From Eutypella sp. D-1 (lineage: Eukaryota; Ascomycota; Sordariomycetes; Xylariales; Diatrypaceae): a DNA stretch of 64,000 bases. The notes under the pieces are model-generated. The model saw only the letters and a program-made list of their open reading frames with translations. It was not told where the DNA came from and did not search any database. The translations under genes were made by a program, and so were the position numbers. The stretch is from contig JAJTTP010000035.1 in assembly GCA_023313575.1 (NCBI GenBank), forward strand, positions 1 through 64,000. The letters are read 5' to 3'. Below, piece after piece: positions 34,577 to 46,924 of this stretch (positions within the stretch are counted from its first letter, which is position 1; each line of letters starts with the position of its first letter).

Positions 34577-36580
34577 TTAGTTCTTTCCACTTTGCTTTAT
34601 CTCTCCCCCCGATATTAATTCCATGGATATCGCCTTGGCCTTCTGCGCCATTAGACGTTCACCAAGCCCTTCCAATTGAGCATCCTGCTCGCGCAACCGA
34701 AACGTGAAGAGAAAGGGTAGAACTGAGTTTTTCCATGCTGGAATATGACGGGTCTTCCAAACAGTGAAGCCAAAAACTGCAACCGCAAGTCCGTAAAGAC
34801 TTACGGGAAATGCAATCCATCCCCAGCGGACGTTGATAATAGGAAAGCGTTTAGTGGTATAGCCAGTGACCAGGTACTTTCGGTTCTCGTAAGTGGTCCG
34901 TATGTAGTATGTTACAGCGAGGGCAACAGTATCGAGGAGCTGCTCTAGCGAGGGTTTGACATGCGCCAGATTGTATGCACCGATGTGACTGTTGCCGTAG
35001 CCTGCGTAAGTGAAATTCCAGTGTTCATAGGTATCATTGGCGTCCCAAACGCGAACCAGAAGTGTCGATCGAAGAGTCGTTCTCAAAAGGTCCGCTACCG
35101 GTCCCGGGATGAAATATGTTTGTCGCTGAAAAGTCGTTTCGTCAAGTCCGAGTTCTTCTGCACTGGGTTCCATGTAGATATCCGATAGCCTGTCGGGTAC
35201 CCCTTGTGGCGCATCGTCGGCAGCAGCATGCGCGGATTCGTTCCTCCAGGAATCGAAAATTCCGATGTCCGATCGTCCTTCAACATATTTGCTGTCTATT
35301 TTGCGAACGCAAGGGTAGATTGTACACACAGTAACGTTTGTCGGCGGGTAATAATCGTAATTTTCCTTTCCATTTCCCTTGAGGCTCAGAGACGCTATCG
35401 TTAAGAGTGGATTGCTAACATTGAACCAATGTTTGGAGACTTCATAGGAAACCTCCTGTGACTCGAACATAAGCGCCGAAAACCCTATAGCATTCGGTGT
35501 CCTTATTTCGAAGTGAGTCATGCCGTTAATAGTATAAGAGCAGTCCGTAGAACCTCTTCCGCAAGTTGTTTCCCAGTCACTGTCGGACAACTTGGCGCAC
35601 CTATTGCGTAGTCCCAAGGTGGGAAATATGTCCCAGGAACAGTTATAATGTTGGGGGCAGGAGACACCTCTCAAGGCTGAATACTCCTGAGCATATCTGT
35701 TCAAGAGTACCGCGCCCTGCACATTAGCGGCAAGGTATTGGTCTTCCCGTCCCACTCTTAGATCGTCTTTTACTTGGGAAGAATCAGCTGAATACCTGTA
35801 CCGTTGGGAATCCTAAACTTACAGGACTTCTGACTTTCTCCTCCCATCGTGTACCTGACTCCTCGGTGGATATAAACATCGTTAGAAGCCGTTTTCGATG
35901 TGGTAGTTGGGTAGCTAACGAGTTGCTGCACAAAGGGATCGAAAGCCATGCTCAAGATTATGATGAGACCTGTGATGCGAGCTATGATCCATGGAGTGCG
36001 AACAAGCAATTTGAATCCAGCGAGACCGCCCCGACTAGCTTCATCGAAAGTCTTCATATCGGCAAGCTGTCTCCTGCTGCGAAACCAATGCCATTTCAAC
36101 TGGCCGATGCTGTTGGCAATGAGAAGACTCATACAAGCCTTCCAGACGAACGAAATAACTGAAATGGTACCGTTGAGGGTAATGCCCCAGATCCAAGGCT
36201 TCAGCGGGGTCTGGTCGAAATAGCGAAGCAGAACGACGAGGGCTATCATTGACGCGGTACCGCCAACGAGGCAAATGAAGTCGAAAAGCCACTCTGCTAT
36301 AGCATTGCCCTCGTTCTTCACGACTCCCTAGACCAAGGTCAGCTAAACAACCTGTGAAAAAGGGTACACTTGTAGTGGTCGCGACCCTTTCAGTGTATTC
36401 CTCAGTTGACGGTGTTGAAGCGCTAGCTTCAGTTAATACTTTACTCCCTGAGGACTCCGAATTTTCAAATCTTGGTTGATCATTTCCCAGCGGGATCGGG
36501 GCAGTGAATGTGGACAGAAGGTGATGGGGAAGCTGGTCTGGGTCTGCCCTGCCATTGTTAGATATATGTATTGTAGCCAT
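34577..36580 (-). CDS. DUF3176 family membrane protein
   Basis: Three exons on the minus strand. Exon 1 starts at the ATG at 36580 and ends near 36340. Exon 2 runs from about 36325 to 35823. A 50-nt intron (GTAAGT donor, CTGAT branch) precedes exon 3, 35772-34577. The exact first junction is unresolved: the best acceptor (branch GCTGACC, then TCTAG) fits no strong donor in phase. The predicted length is about 640 aa. A disordered N-terminus is followed by EWLFDFICLVGGTASMIALVVLL. The family signatures PWIWGITLNGTISVIS, GQLKWHWF, FDEASRGG and SMAFDPFVQQLV follow. Then comes a large Cys- and N-glycosylation-rich region (sequons NCS, NVS, NVT, NES, NDT, NFT) and a C-terminal TM segment near WIAFPVSLYGLAVAVFGF. 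The family is fungal and functionally uncharacterised; a plasma-membrane location is inferred. Confidence 0.85.
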
Positions 36581-36595
36581 ATGTAGCTATTAAGC

Positions 36596-36860
36596 CTACA
36601 TGCCATTATCATGTAATTTGTCGACGTTCTGGGAGCCGACGGGATACCGGCGGTCAGGAACTTGCGTTTCCGATACTTGATTGGTTTCAATGTTCATAGT
36701 CCTAATGGTATCTGCTACGGGGCCATATGCATTCAGAAAAAATTGCAGTATCCCCACCGGCGTAGCTGTGGGCTTCGTAGGCTCTAGAAGAGAGAGATAT
36801 ATATCCATCCAAGTAACGGGGTCACTGCAACCTATTTCGCTCCAAATTTTAGCTATGGGT
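36596..36860 (-). CDS. Possible terminal exon of an unidentified gene
   Basis: A minus-strand open frame of about 88 codons follows a good acceptor (pyrimidine tract ending TTATCCAG, exon from 36860). It begins PIAKIWSEIGCSDPVTWMDI and ends at the stop at 36596. The composition looks protein-like, but I recognise no family. Only 15 nt separate its stop from the DUF3176 ATG on the same strand, which is unusual for independent fungal genes. It could be the remnant of a decayed neighbour, part of the DUF3176 5' region, or chance. No convincing upstream exon was found. Confidence 0.25.
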
Positions 36861-37415
36861 CTGGATAATGGAAGAAGGTATTACTGTCGAGAAGATACCG
36901 GTTTCACAAGATGAATTCTGCCTTGACATTTCTGGCGTTTATCGTGGTTGCTTGACAGCGCCTGGGCTTTCGACAATGAAACCCCAGTTCTATACATGTC
37001 ACGGTATTATTGGCCAACTTGCTGCTCGGATATGCCACCGAACATAGGTCAGCCCGAGGTTCGACTTGGTCTGCTTTGATCCCACCCTCTAGAGTGCGGA
37101 GATTCTTGACAAGGCATGCTTATTTGCATTGCTGGTGGCTCTCACCTGCAAGCCCCATAGGCGCATTGGCATGACTTCTGTCATAAAAGTAGCTTTTCTG
37201 CCTTGACTCTGGAGACATTTCGCTCACAAGGCAGGATTCGCTTAATAATCCAATGCAGAAGTTTACGCCTTACAGACATCACGCATCGGTAGCGTCAATA
37301 GTATTTATAATACATAAATCGCAGTCCTGTAACTAAGAATTACATAGGATATAGGTGTCATGCCCTCCATACCACGCTACAGTACATCCGATATCGCTCT
37401 AGTGTCGACACCACC
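36861..37415. other. Intergenic region 5' of the beta-helix gene
   Basis: About 550 bp, probably containing the promoter of the secreted beta-helix gene; TTTATAATACATAAATC near 37304-37320 is AT-rich and TATA-like. No other gene is supported. Confidence 0.45.
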
Positions 37416-38949
37416 ATGTTCAAAGCCCATGCTATCACGTTGGCAGCATGGCTACTTGTTCTAAGACAGTACGCCTCTGCTGACACTGTTGACTGGTCAG
37501 CTATCACCAATAGCCGTGGTGACCGCCTTCCGGATTTCAGTTTCTGTGGTTACCATGCCTCTAACAAGCCCTTGCCTTCCACGTCCACCTCGCCTTCAGT
37601 AATCCTGACCCCTTTAGCCGGCGACCAGACGTCACAGATCCAAGCAGCCCTGGACGAGACCGCCGCTTTGGGCGGGGGCGTTGTCGAGCTGGGCCCAGGA
37701 ACATTCAACGTGTCCTCTGGCTTGAGCCTCCCGAGCAACACAACTTTGAGGGGATCTGGGGTTGGGTCCACTCAGCTATCAGTTATAGAGCTGATTTCGG
37801 GCGTCCCATTGATTTCCTTGGGAAATGGCACAAATACGCGGGTCGCGCCTTTAGCCACCTATAACATCACAGACGAATACGTGGGAATCGGTGCTAGCAC
37901 TGTGACTGTCCAGAATACCAGCGGGCTTCAAGCAGGACAGGCTGTCTTCGTGTCTCGGGTCGTGACCCCAGAGTGGGTTAGATACAATGGGATGGCTGAC
38001 CTCATTCGCGACGGGAAGAAACAGACTTGGATACAGGTATGCGATCATACAACTATTTAGTACATGTGAGTTAGCGCAGCGCTAATCACACTAACAGGAC
38101 GGGGTGGTCGTGCAGCAACCCCGCGTAATAAAGGAGGTGGACGGTAGTAAGGTTACTTTCGCGGTCAGTCTCACTGATGCGCTGGATAAAAGATATATGA
38201 GTCCATACCTGGCTACCCTCTTCCCTCCACCCACATCGGAAGAGATAGGACTTGAGGACCTATCCATCACACTCAGTCCCACCTGCTCGGGAAAAGCCCT
38301 CGACAGCGAAGATGCATGCGGTACTGCAGCCATATCGATAGCGCCTTGGACCGTTAACAGCTTCGTACGCCGAGTGAACCTCACTGGCTTTAACAATTTC
38401 ATTACCGTTGAGCGGAACGCTAGTCGCATTACACTGGAATCCGTCAGCCTATTTCGTGACGCGGACACGGACAATTCAGCAGGGTACCCAGCAGACATAT
38501 CGATCCAGGGCTCGCAGGTGCTAGTCCGGGACAGCGGGCAGTACGGCCGACCGACAGCCCGAGCATTTACTGTGGTGACACAGTCACTCACCCCAGGCCC
38601 CAACGCCGTCCTGCGCCACGTCGCGCAGTCAAGCGCGCAACAGCTGTACCCGCACCAGCGCTGGGCCCACGGCTTTCTGGCAGAGGACACCGATTGCGGT
38701 GTCGTTTACCAGAACCGGGGAACGGCTGGGTCCGGCCACGGGTGGGCTATCAATGCAGGCGTGGCTTGGAACGTCCGGGGAGAGGTCCTGGTACAGAGCC
38801 CGCCTTTAGGCGTCAACTGGGGAATTGGGTGCGCGGGCGGCGTAGCTTCGGGTACTAACGGTACCATGATAGAGACCGGCGAGGCCGTGACCCCACGGAG
38901 CCTGTATGAAGCCCAGCTTGCTAGGAGAGTAGGGCGAGAAACGACCTGA
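37416..38949 (+). CDS. Secreted right-handed beta-helix protein (pectate lyase 3-like)
   Basis: Two exons, 37416-38036 and 38098-38949, encode 490 aa. The 61-nt intron has a GTATGC donor, a GCTAATC branch region and an AACAG acceptor, phase 0. Residues 1-22 are a signal peptide (LAAWLLVLRQYASA). TPLAGDQTSQIQAALDETAALGGGVVELGPG is the typical first coil of the pectate-lyase superfamily 3 fold, followed by STTLRGSG-type coils (here SNTTLRGSGVGSTQL). C-terminal motifs QRWAHGFLAED, GSGHGWAINAGVAWN and GVNWGIGCAGG match extracellular beta-helix proteins that bind or cleave polysaccharide. At least eight N-X-S/T sequons are present. The substrate is unknown. It faces away from the DUF3176 gene. Confidence 0.8.
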
Positions 38950-41364
38950 TTCCAGAGCACAACTTTCAACGTAGAAGAAGATGAGTATGCCCTCAGACGA
39001 TAAGTATCACGGTTACATTCAATACCTAGGCCTATATAGTTCAGATCGACTGTACGGTAGTTAGTAACATTAAAATATATCAAGTAACGGCAAATGATCT
39101 CACTATTTTATTGAAATTTGTACTATAAAGAACCCGTGCTAATAGCGCTACAGCGTATGTCTATGCCCTTAAAAATTTAGCTTCTTGAATATCTTGTACA
39201 ATACATAAATACGTTTTCTTTCGCCACATCACATAACCAGTGATTATGCCTTCATAAATCCAAAAGGCGGCAATAGGCCACGAACATGGCATTAGACGCA
39301 GTTAACAGTCTAATAGCTAGCCTCGCGACTCTAGCGAGGCGTCTAAGTCTATGAAGGCATTTCTACCAACATATGAAGAAGCACGAGTAAACCACTAAGC
39401 AAGAAGTTCATTATCAGCTCTATTCGCCCATAGCGAGATATCTAGCATTTATTTAACAGGTGTGAGCATATTAAGGCGAGAGATATGCGGCTTGTTAAAA
39501 ATCACGGCGGCCATTTAGCATCGGGTAATCGTGACTGTCTTGATTCCGAGTGGGTCACTTAACGATAGCGTGGCATTCTGGAATCTGCCGCGTGCGCTTA
39601 CAACTTGGTTAAAAGTATCGGGTGACTTATCAACTTGAAAACCAATGAATAAGAGGACGGTTGCCAATCGAATATCAATGGACCCTGAGGACGTTTTGCG
39701 CTGTTTGGTAAATCATGCGAAATAGCTGATTAACTCTGTGTGGTGCCGAGATTGACCTATTAAACTCCGGGGATATCGATATCACATGGAATTTGACGTG
39801 ATGAGACTATCAGCCGGTCAAGCCTACTGGCGACCCTTCGCTTTCTTGTAGATAGGGAAAGACATCCTTAAAGAGCACGATATAAGATTCTAATGCCTGA
39901 AGTGTAAACATGCCTACGGCGAATAAACTAATATTTTAAAAGGAATGCAAATGCTTATTATACTGGTTACTATGTTCCAAGGTTGGCTCGTAGTGTGCCA
40001 ATGAATACTTCTCTCCTCGCAAGAAGACCGAGCCCTACTAAGTGACCGACAGCTACATGGCGACTCTTAACTCCGGGTGGTCCCGAAATGACTCGCTTAT
40101 GCACGGATATCGGAGACGCATTGGCTAAGACCATTCTAAAACGACAAGATGGAACGGGAAAAGGGGACCCCGCCAGTCGGGCCAGGAACCATGACTAAAT
40201 TTAGGTATGACAACAAAACCGCCCACTCATAGGGCTGAATCTACTGAATTTAGAATAAGAAGGTTGGCAGGCAAGTTGGCTACCGCTTACCGGGCCCCCG
40301 CGCCGGTTATGTGTGGAGCAACATATATGCTTTGTTACGTAGCCAGATTTGATTGGTGCGCACCGAGTCAACGACATGATCTCGGATCTCGTTTCTTTCT
40401 TTAGATCGCGAACTATGCAGTCAGAGGGCGACAGGGGACTTTAGCGGCTTAGCGATGCGAAACTTCCTGGCAAGGGGGAATCTGGGTTGTCGCAAAATGC
40501 GTCAGTATTGATAAAAGTTCGCAGTATATTGATCTTTTCAATCTAAGGTGTATTCTTTATGCGCATCATATGTCGCATATCTAAAGAGCAAAAATTGAAG
40601 GTGTAAATATGGTGGGATGTCACACATTGTAGATTAATTGACGTTTCTTGGCAAAGTTGATCGGCCCTGAATGCGGATCTTTGGAAGGCCTAAGCTAATG
40701 CGTAGGTATGGGGTATGGTTTGGTAACTATACCTGTTCCTGCGTCTCAATCATTCATTGCGTCTCATGTCCCTAAGTTGGTAGTTAATGTAGATTGAAGA
40801 GAATACGTTGTTTACTTCCTCAATCGGTAGCTCCTTCACAATATTTGTTTATTCCGTATTAAATGACATCACATTGAGTATTCGGAGATAATCTGATAGT
40901 GGGGAGGAAGCGACTACCTGATAGTACGTACCGGACGGATAAATTGCGGCTAACCTTAAGCCTGGAATGAAAGTGGGGGATGCAGAGATTACGTAACACT
41001 AGCACTCCGCACTTGCCCAATAAAGGAATAGTGCCATATCACGACAACGACCTCAAGCAGCGCGTTCCTGCAACATTTCCCTTTCCTTCACCAACGTCAT
41101 CTTCTTCTCGCATCCTCTAGATAACCCGAAACACCACCGATATCAATCTTTTTTTCCTTCGAGAGGAACCTACAACACAAATTTTATCATTTTTGAAAAA
41201 ATTCACACGTCTTTCTGACATTTTCTTTCCAATGCCTGTTTGCCGATCTCAGCCTCCATCTGCATCCCTTCGCCGCCCCCTCGCGACGCGCTGAGACCGA
41301 CTTCGATCCCGATCCATCATCAAATATCATCGTTTTCGGATCGATTTCTTGGTCTCTAGATACC
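38950..41364. other. 2.4-kb intergenic region upstream of NTO1
   Basis: Mixed-composition DNA without a supported gene. It contains the 115-bp inverted-repeat element listed next. The last 300 bp are pyrimidine-rich and presumably include the NTO1 promoter and 5' UTR. Confidence 0.5.
39246..39360. repeat. 115-bp element with 11-bp terminal inverted repeats and nested hairpins
   Basis: ATGCCTTCATA at 39246-39256 and TATGAAGGCAT at 39350-39360 are perfect reverse complements. Inside them TTAGACGC pairs with GCGTCTAA, and GCCTCGC pairs with GCGAGGC around a 7-nt loop (CTAG-rich). The inner two pairings share bases and may be alternatives. It could be a MITE-like element or a structured RNA. No clear target-site duplication is visible. 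Confidence 0.6.
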
Positions 41365-44300
41365 ATGGCGCCTACTCCAAGGACTCCGCGATCTACGACC
41401 TCTTCTCGCGGCCGTGGCCGTCAGAGACTCGCCTCTAGCACCGTGCGCCGACCCAGAGACGGCAGTATCACGGCCGCCACAGAACCTCCGCTTAAGAAGC
41501 GTCGTTATTTCCCTGGTGGTCCTGGTGGTGGCGGAAGATTTCTTGATAGAAATGACGATGTTCCCCATACAGTTGGTCCCTCCAGCGGCCGATCGAGAGC
41601 CCGACAAAACTTGCAGAATAATACAGCCTCGCCCTCTGTATACCCCAGGCGTGAGCGCAGTACTCGTACTCGTATTTCTACCCGGGCCGATGCAGATGAC
41701 GAAATGCAGATTAGTTCTGCTGCTGCTGTGGCTGCTGCTGTTGTCCAAAGTGAGGGGTACAAGCCAAGAGAGGAACGTGGCTGGGAAGAATTTCACCCCA
41801 ACCTTGATATTGACGCGGCGTTCCCTATGTTCCATGCCGAAGACGTCGATGGAACTGCAAAGTCTATTCCTGGGACACCATCTTTATCCATGAACAATAC
41901 TAACGAAGCCAATGATGTTGGCAGTCCCTTCAAAGAGCAAACTGGCGCATCTGCCTCTCAAACCAACACCCCAGTGGCCCAAGCAAGTAGCTCTACAGTA
42001 ACGGGCCTTGGCATAACGCCCGGGACCCCATCTAGAGTTAGAAGAACCGGGCGAGCCCCGAGGGACTCTCTTTATGCTACCCGCTCCGAGTTAGGCACAG
42101 CACCCAAGGTGCCCACTGTGCTTCCTATTCATAACCAGACTCCTAAGGAACGCCTTGACCTGAAACAACCGCAATACCGCAAGACCAACCGCATCGCTCT
42201 GTTCGAGAGCAAGGGGTTTGGTCAAGCGCGGTATGTTGACAAGGCTATGATGAATGTCGGCTACCAAGAGAGCGATAATTATATTCGGCCAGACCGCAGA
42301 CTCATCAAGGCAATTGATGGAAATGCCGAGGATGAAGCCGAGCATGTCGCCGCAATCAAGGCCGAGGGTGACATATCGCAACAACCTACAAGCACTCTTG
42401 GTCGCGTGGAATATGACATGGACGAGCAGGACGACATGTGGCTGGAGGCGTACAATGCGCAGCGGAAGTCGCAGAATGTACACCCGGTCACACGTGAAGT
42501 CTTCGAGATCACCATCACCAAGATCGAGAAGGAGTGGCACGCCCTAGAGAAGAGGATACCGAAACCAAACCCTAAGCCACCGCAGACGCATCGGCCGCGA
42601 TCTAGCTCTGCTGCAGCTGTTAATGGCGAGCCGCAGACCGGAGAAGAGCAAGATAGTAAATGCGCGATCTGTGATGACGGCGACTGTGAGAACACTAATG
42701 CGATAGTATTCTGCGATGGATGTGACCTTGCGGTTCACCAGGAATGCTACGGCGTTCCCTTCATCCCCGAGGGACAATGGCTCTGTCGAAAATGCCAGCT
42801 TATTGGGCGTGGCATTCCGGTTAGTCCCCTCCGTCTAGTGAACCCCTCTCCCCTTTGCCCGTGCGCGTACTAATATTTTACAGACTTGCATTTTCTGCCC
42901 GAACTCTGATGGTGCTTTCAAGCAAACCAATTCGTCTAAATGGGCTCACCTTCTGTGTGCCATGTGGATTCCGGAGGTCACCCTTGGCAATCACACCTTC
43001 ATGGAGCCTGTAATGGACGTCGAGAAGGTCCCCAAGGGTCGGTGGAAACTGACCTGTTACATATGCAATCAGCAGATGGGAGCCTGCATACAGTGCGGCA
43101 ACAAGGCATGTTACCAGGCCTTCCATGTTACATGTGCGCGCCGTGCCCGGCTTTTCTTAAGGATGAAGAATAGCTCGGGTGCGTTGGATGTTCTCGACGG
43201 TAGCACAAACCTAAAGGCGCTGTGCGATAAACATTGCCCCTCAGAATACGCCAAAGAAAATGATGTGGTTCAAGCGACCAAGAGGGCTAAGAAGTTTTAT
43301 AAGAAAACCATGCGAGATCGCATCTGGGCTAATAACCAGGCATCCGCAATGGCCCTTGCAGCCACCCACCGTCATGCTTTGACCGAGCATCCGCCCGACG
43401 AATCTCAGATGACAGGCGCCAAGCTTTCGGCAGTATTGGGAGACAAGAAAGGCCAAGCTGGAAAATCAGTTTGGAAGCTCCCCTCTGGTGCCCCGGTGAT
43501 TCCACAAGCGGTCTTCGAGACCGTGGAGGCATCCCTACAACGTTTTACCTTCCTTAAACGTAAGGAGTTTATCAGCGATGCCTGCCGATACTGGACATTG
43601 AAGCGCGAAATGCGACGCGGTGCTGCCCTGCTCAAGCGATTGCAACTCCAGATGGAGTCCTTCAACTCAATGGAGCTCACGCGGCGGAACTTTGCGGCCA
43701 TGGGACCGCCTGGCAAGCCACGATTGAACAGGAGGATCGAATTCGGTCATACGCTGGTCCGTGACATCAAGATGTTAATGGCCATGTCTAATGAGCTCGT
43801 GGAGAGGGAACGGAACAAATTAGAGGCCGCCGAGATGGAACAAGATTTCGTCGACACATGTTACTTCCCTGTTCACAAATATCTCCCAGCGGTACTAGAG
43901 AAAGCTATCGGGTAAGTGGCACATTCAAAGTCAACTCGAACATTGAATTTGGATGGCTAATCTCCGACCAATTCTCAGGCTTGACAAGAACGTTTTTCAC
44001 GGCAGATTGATGCAAATTCAGAGGCGAATTGAGCAACGCTTCTATACGACCACCCTCCCATTGACTCGTGACCTCTCCGACGTCATCAATGAAGGGATAT
44101 ATACTGAGATTGCATCAGCCCCTGATGCCCAACTACACGACGCAGAGCTAGCACCACTGAAGAGCGACTTTTCCGACGTTCGCGACCGTAAGCGGCTCGG
44201 CAAGAGGATATTGAAGGCAGTCCAGCCCCAGTTAGAGAAGGCGTTGCACTTAGAGGCGGACATTAGCCACACATCATTCGACATCCTCAAGCAGGAGCTG

Positions 44301-45068
44301 GAGAAAATTTTGGAAGCCGGCATTGAACCACGAAAGAGAAACCCGGTGGCTGCGGCAACTGACCAGAGTCAAGATGTCATAATGGTTGATTCTACTGTCC
44401 CAGAGATTACGGTGGGTGGTGGCGGCCAGGCCTCCGGCGCCGCCGTCGAAACTGAAGATGCTCCGGCCGACACCATCATGGCAGGCAATGAAGAGTCGAG
44501 TCTCAGTTCAGCAAACATTGAGGTCAGGGTTTCAAACGGCGACATAGCCGCAAATGCGGATGTTTCGCGTGGGGACGCTATGGATGGCGTTGAGCAACAA
44601 GATGCCAAGAAGCCTCATGAGGCACCCGACAAGAACGTTGCGCCGTTGGATACACCTCCTGCCAGCAATGGATTTGAGACCACCTCCGCACGCCCCCCAC
44701 AGCCTGGGCCACCGACACCTCCGCAATCTAACGGAAGCTTAGGGCGTCAGCCGTCTGATGTCTTGACTGAAGGTGGCATTCCTTGGTACCTTAGAGACTT
44801 CGAGCCTGAGGGAACATCAGCCGTCCAGGAACAATGGCCGGGTCGTGACGCAGTCCGCAGCCTTAGCGAAGAGCTGACCGAAATCGACGAGGATGAGCTC
44901 AAGGGCTTGGGGGTTGAAATCAACGATAACAGCATCACTGCTACGGTGGCGAAGACGGAGGGGGTGGACACGGCCCAGGAGGTCGATAATACTGTTACTG
45001 CGACTCCCATCAAGAAGACCGCCAAGTCTAAGCGGCGGAGGACGACTACATATACCCGAAGGCGATGA
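41365..45068 (+). CDS. NTO1: NuA3 histone acetyltransferase complex PHD-finger subunit NTO1
   Basis: Three exons, 41365-42819, 42884-43911 and 43979-45068, encode 1190 aa. Introns of 64 and 67 nt have donors GTTAGT and GTAAGT, and GTACTAATA and GGCTAATC branch regions. The first ~240 residues are basic and disordered. An enhancer-of-polycomb-like region follows (about 285-400: YVDKAMMNVGYQESDNYIRP, EYDMDEQDDMWLEAYN, FEITITKIEKEWHALEKRIP). A PHD finger begins at Cys433 (CAICDDGDCENTNAIVFCDGCDLAVHQECYG is the segment; Cys4HisCys3 pattern). An extended PHD then starts CIFCPNSDGAFKQT and ends at HVTCARRARLFL. The C-terminal half is helical, then acidic and disordered. Homologues scaffold the MYST acetyltransferase that acetylates histone H3 in the nucleus (BRPF1 in animals). 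No bromodomain or PWWP signature was recognised. Confidence 0.93.
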
Positions 45069-46924
45069 GTTGGCGCAAACAGACGAGGCCCACTTCCCAC
45101 ACATGTACAAACACTCGCTGAGCGGCCTTCAACCTAACGCCATCAAATCCTGGTGCTTCGATGAACGTCACGTCGAAACGAGCCAATGATCAATAATGAC
45201 TCGAAGAACGACGATTTAGTACCATTATTGTTTCTTATAATTCGTCCGAGTTATAGTTTAGAAGCCCTGCTTGGTCATCGATCTGGTAGGGGTGTACATT
45301 ACATCATGATATCTCGGTAGCTTCGCGGCGTTTCAGGGGGTTGTTTCTACGATTTCTCATCATGACCTTACTAATACACTTTCCCCTGAGTCCAAGATCA
45401 GGATTCCTATCATCAGTTGGGGCCTGGTGGCCTCAATACCTTTGTTTGTTTTGTTTTTTCCATTTCACCCCTACGGGCACGGGTTTCATTCTCGGTGTTA
45501 CGGTGTGGGCTGTGCCTCCGCAGGAGTTGGGGAGGAGGAAGGGGTTCTTTTACAACCGTCGGATGAAGCCCGGTTGGTCATTTGCTTGTTGTTCCCAGTA
45601 ACCGCTTTGGCGCAGGCCTGGCATTTAGTCTGCCTGGCGACTGCAGTTAGGAGGACGAGAATGGAGAGGGCGCAGGGGGTCAGTCGGTCTGGGTCTCTCT
45701 CTGCCTTGGGCCCTAGGAGACCGTGGTTGTCGTTGTATTTATTCCCTTTTGCTTTTTAAGCGACCATGTCCCGCAGATGCTTAATCGGTCAATTACGTGT
45801 TTCTCTGAATATATAATGCCGTGCTGTATGCCCTTCCCGCGATTTGCTGTGACCGGTCCCGTCCCCTGTGATGCGTTAGTGCTTACGCACCCCCGTATGT
45901 GCTCCGCTCCTAGTATTGCCCAGGCCACTATTCCAGCGAGTCCCTTCCAACTTGAAGAAGGTCTTCAGGGGTGCAAAACATAATAGCTCCCGGCGTCTAT
46001 TCTGACCGATCACCGTTCATCCCGCTATACAGCGGGAGGGTGGTCTTCACCGATGCCCCGCTCTCCCACCTCCCCATCTCCCTCCCGCGCCATACGATCA
46101 AGTCCCATTTGGCCCTTTGTTATAGCTATAACGTTGATATTCCATGGTCACAATTGCGTAGGATTAACAGCGAAATTCACATGCTTCAGTTGGCTATGTA
46201 TATCAATCATCCCGGACATTTCAATACGTCTAGCCCATCAGCCACTCCGCCTACGCAATCAGTTGGCCAGCCCGCCGAACGGCACCCTTACCCTATATGT
46301 ATCTATACCCGCTGTCTAAGCCTCCAAACCTCTCTCTCCCCGTCCTCAATATACCAAAAAGCTTCCTTGTCAAACCAACCTCGGGGCAATATATCCGAAA
46401 ATAACTTAAGATGCGGGCCGCCCTCGGTGGTCTCCTACACGTCAACCACGCGGCGAGTAGACTTTCCTTTACGCCTGGACCAAGAAGGCCCACATTTGAA
46501 GGGTTCGCGATGATCTTAGCTGCAGGTTGCCGCTGCAATTGCGCTATGGCCGCTGTAGTGATTGATGCGCAGCTGCACCACAACTGCGTTCTTGAGGTCT
46601 GATTGACCAGGCAAGGGATGGTGGTGGGCCTCCTGCGTGATCCTTTTGGCCTGCTCAACGGAATTGGGCGTTTGCATGTACGACTTAGTGACGTACGTGA
46701 AGTGCATAAGGCAGCCCGGCTCCTGAATCTGGTGTCTCAATTTAATTTAATGCCTAAGCCCATGCCTGTTTATATAAGTGGCCCACTGGAAGCCTTCTCT
46801 TCTCTCCCCGCCCCCCTCTTCCTTCCCACCGCTCCTCATAAACATATTCGAACCGACGTACTTGCGATAAAGAGGAAAAGGATTGAGACGTAAAAGCACT
46901 TCAACATATTTACGTTCTGCAACG
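45069..46924. other. Intergenic region between NTO1 and the beta-trefoil-like gene
   Basis: About 1.85 kb with the NTO1 3' UTR on the left and the promoter of the next gene on the right. Several short ORFs overlap on both strands, but none resembles a known family. Confidence 0.5.
46771..46777 (+). promoter_or_regulatory. TATA box of the beta-trefoil-like gene
   Basis: TATATAA lies 148 bp upstream of the ATG at 46925. It is followed by C-rich TCTCCCCGCCCCCC-type sequence and ACATATTCG, a typical fungal core promoter layout. Inferred, with no transcript evidence. Confidence 0.45.

Noticed and set aside
36960..37140. Minus-strand CIELGFHCRKPRRC resembling part of a Zn2Cys6 cluster
   Set aside because: Cysteine spacing does not match CX2CX6C, and the frame stops soon after; treated as chance similarity.
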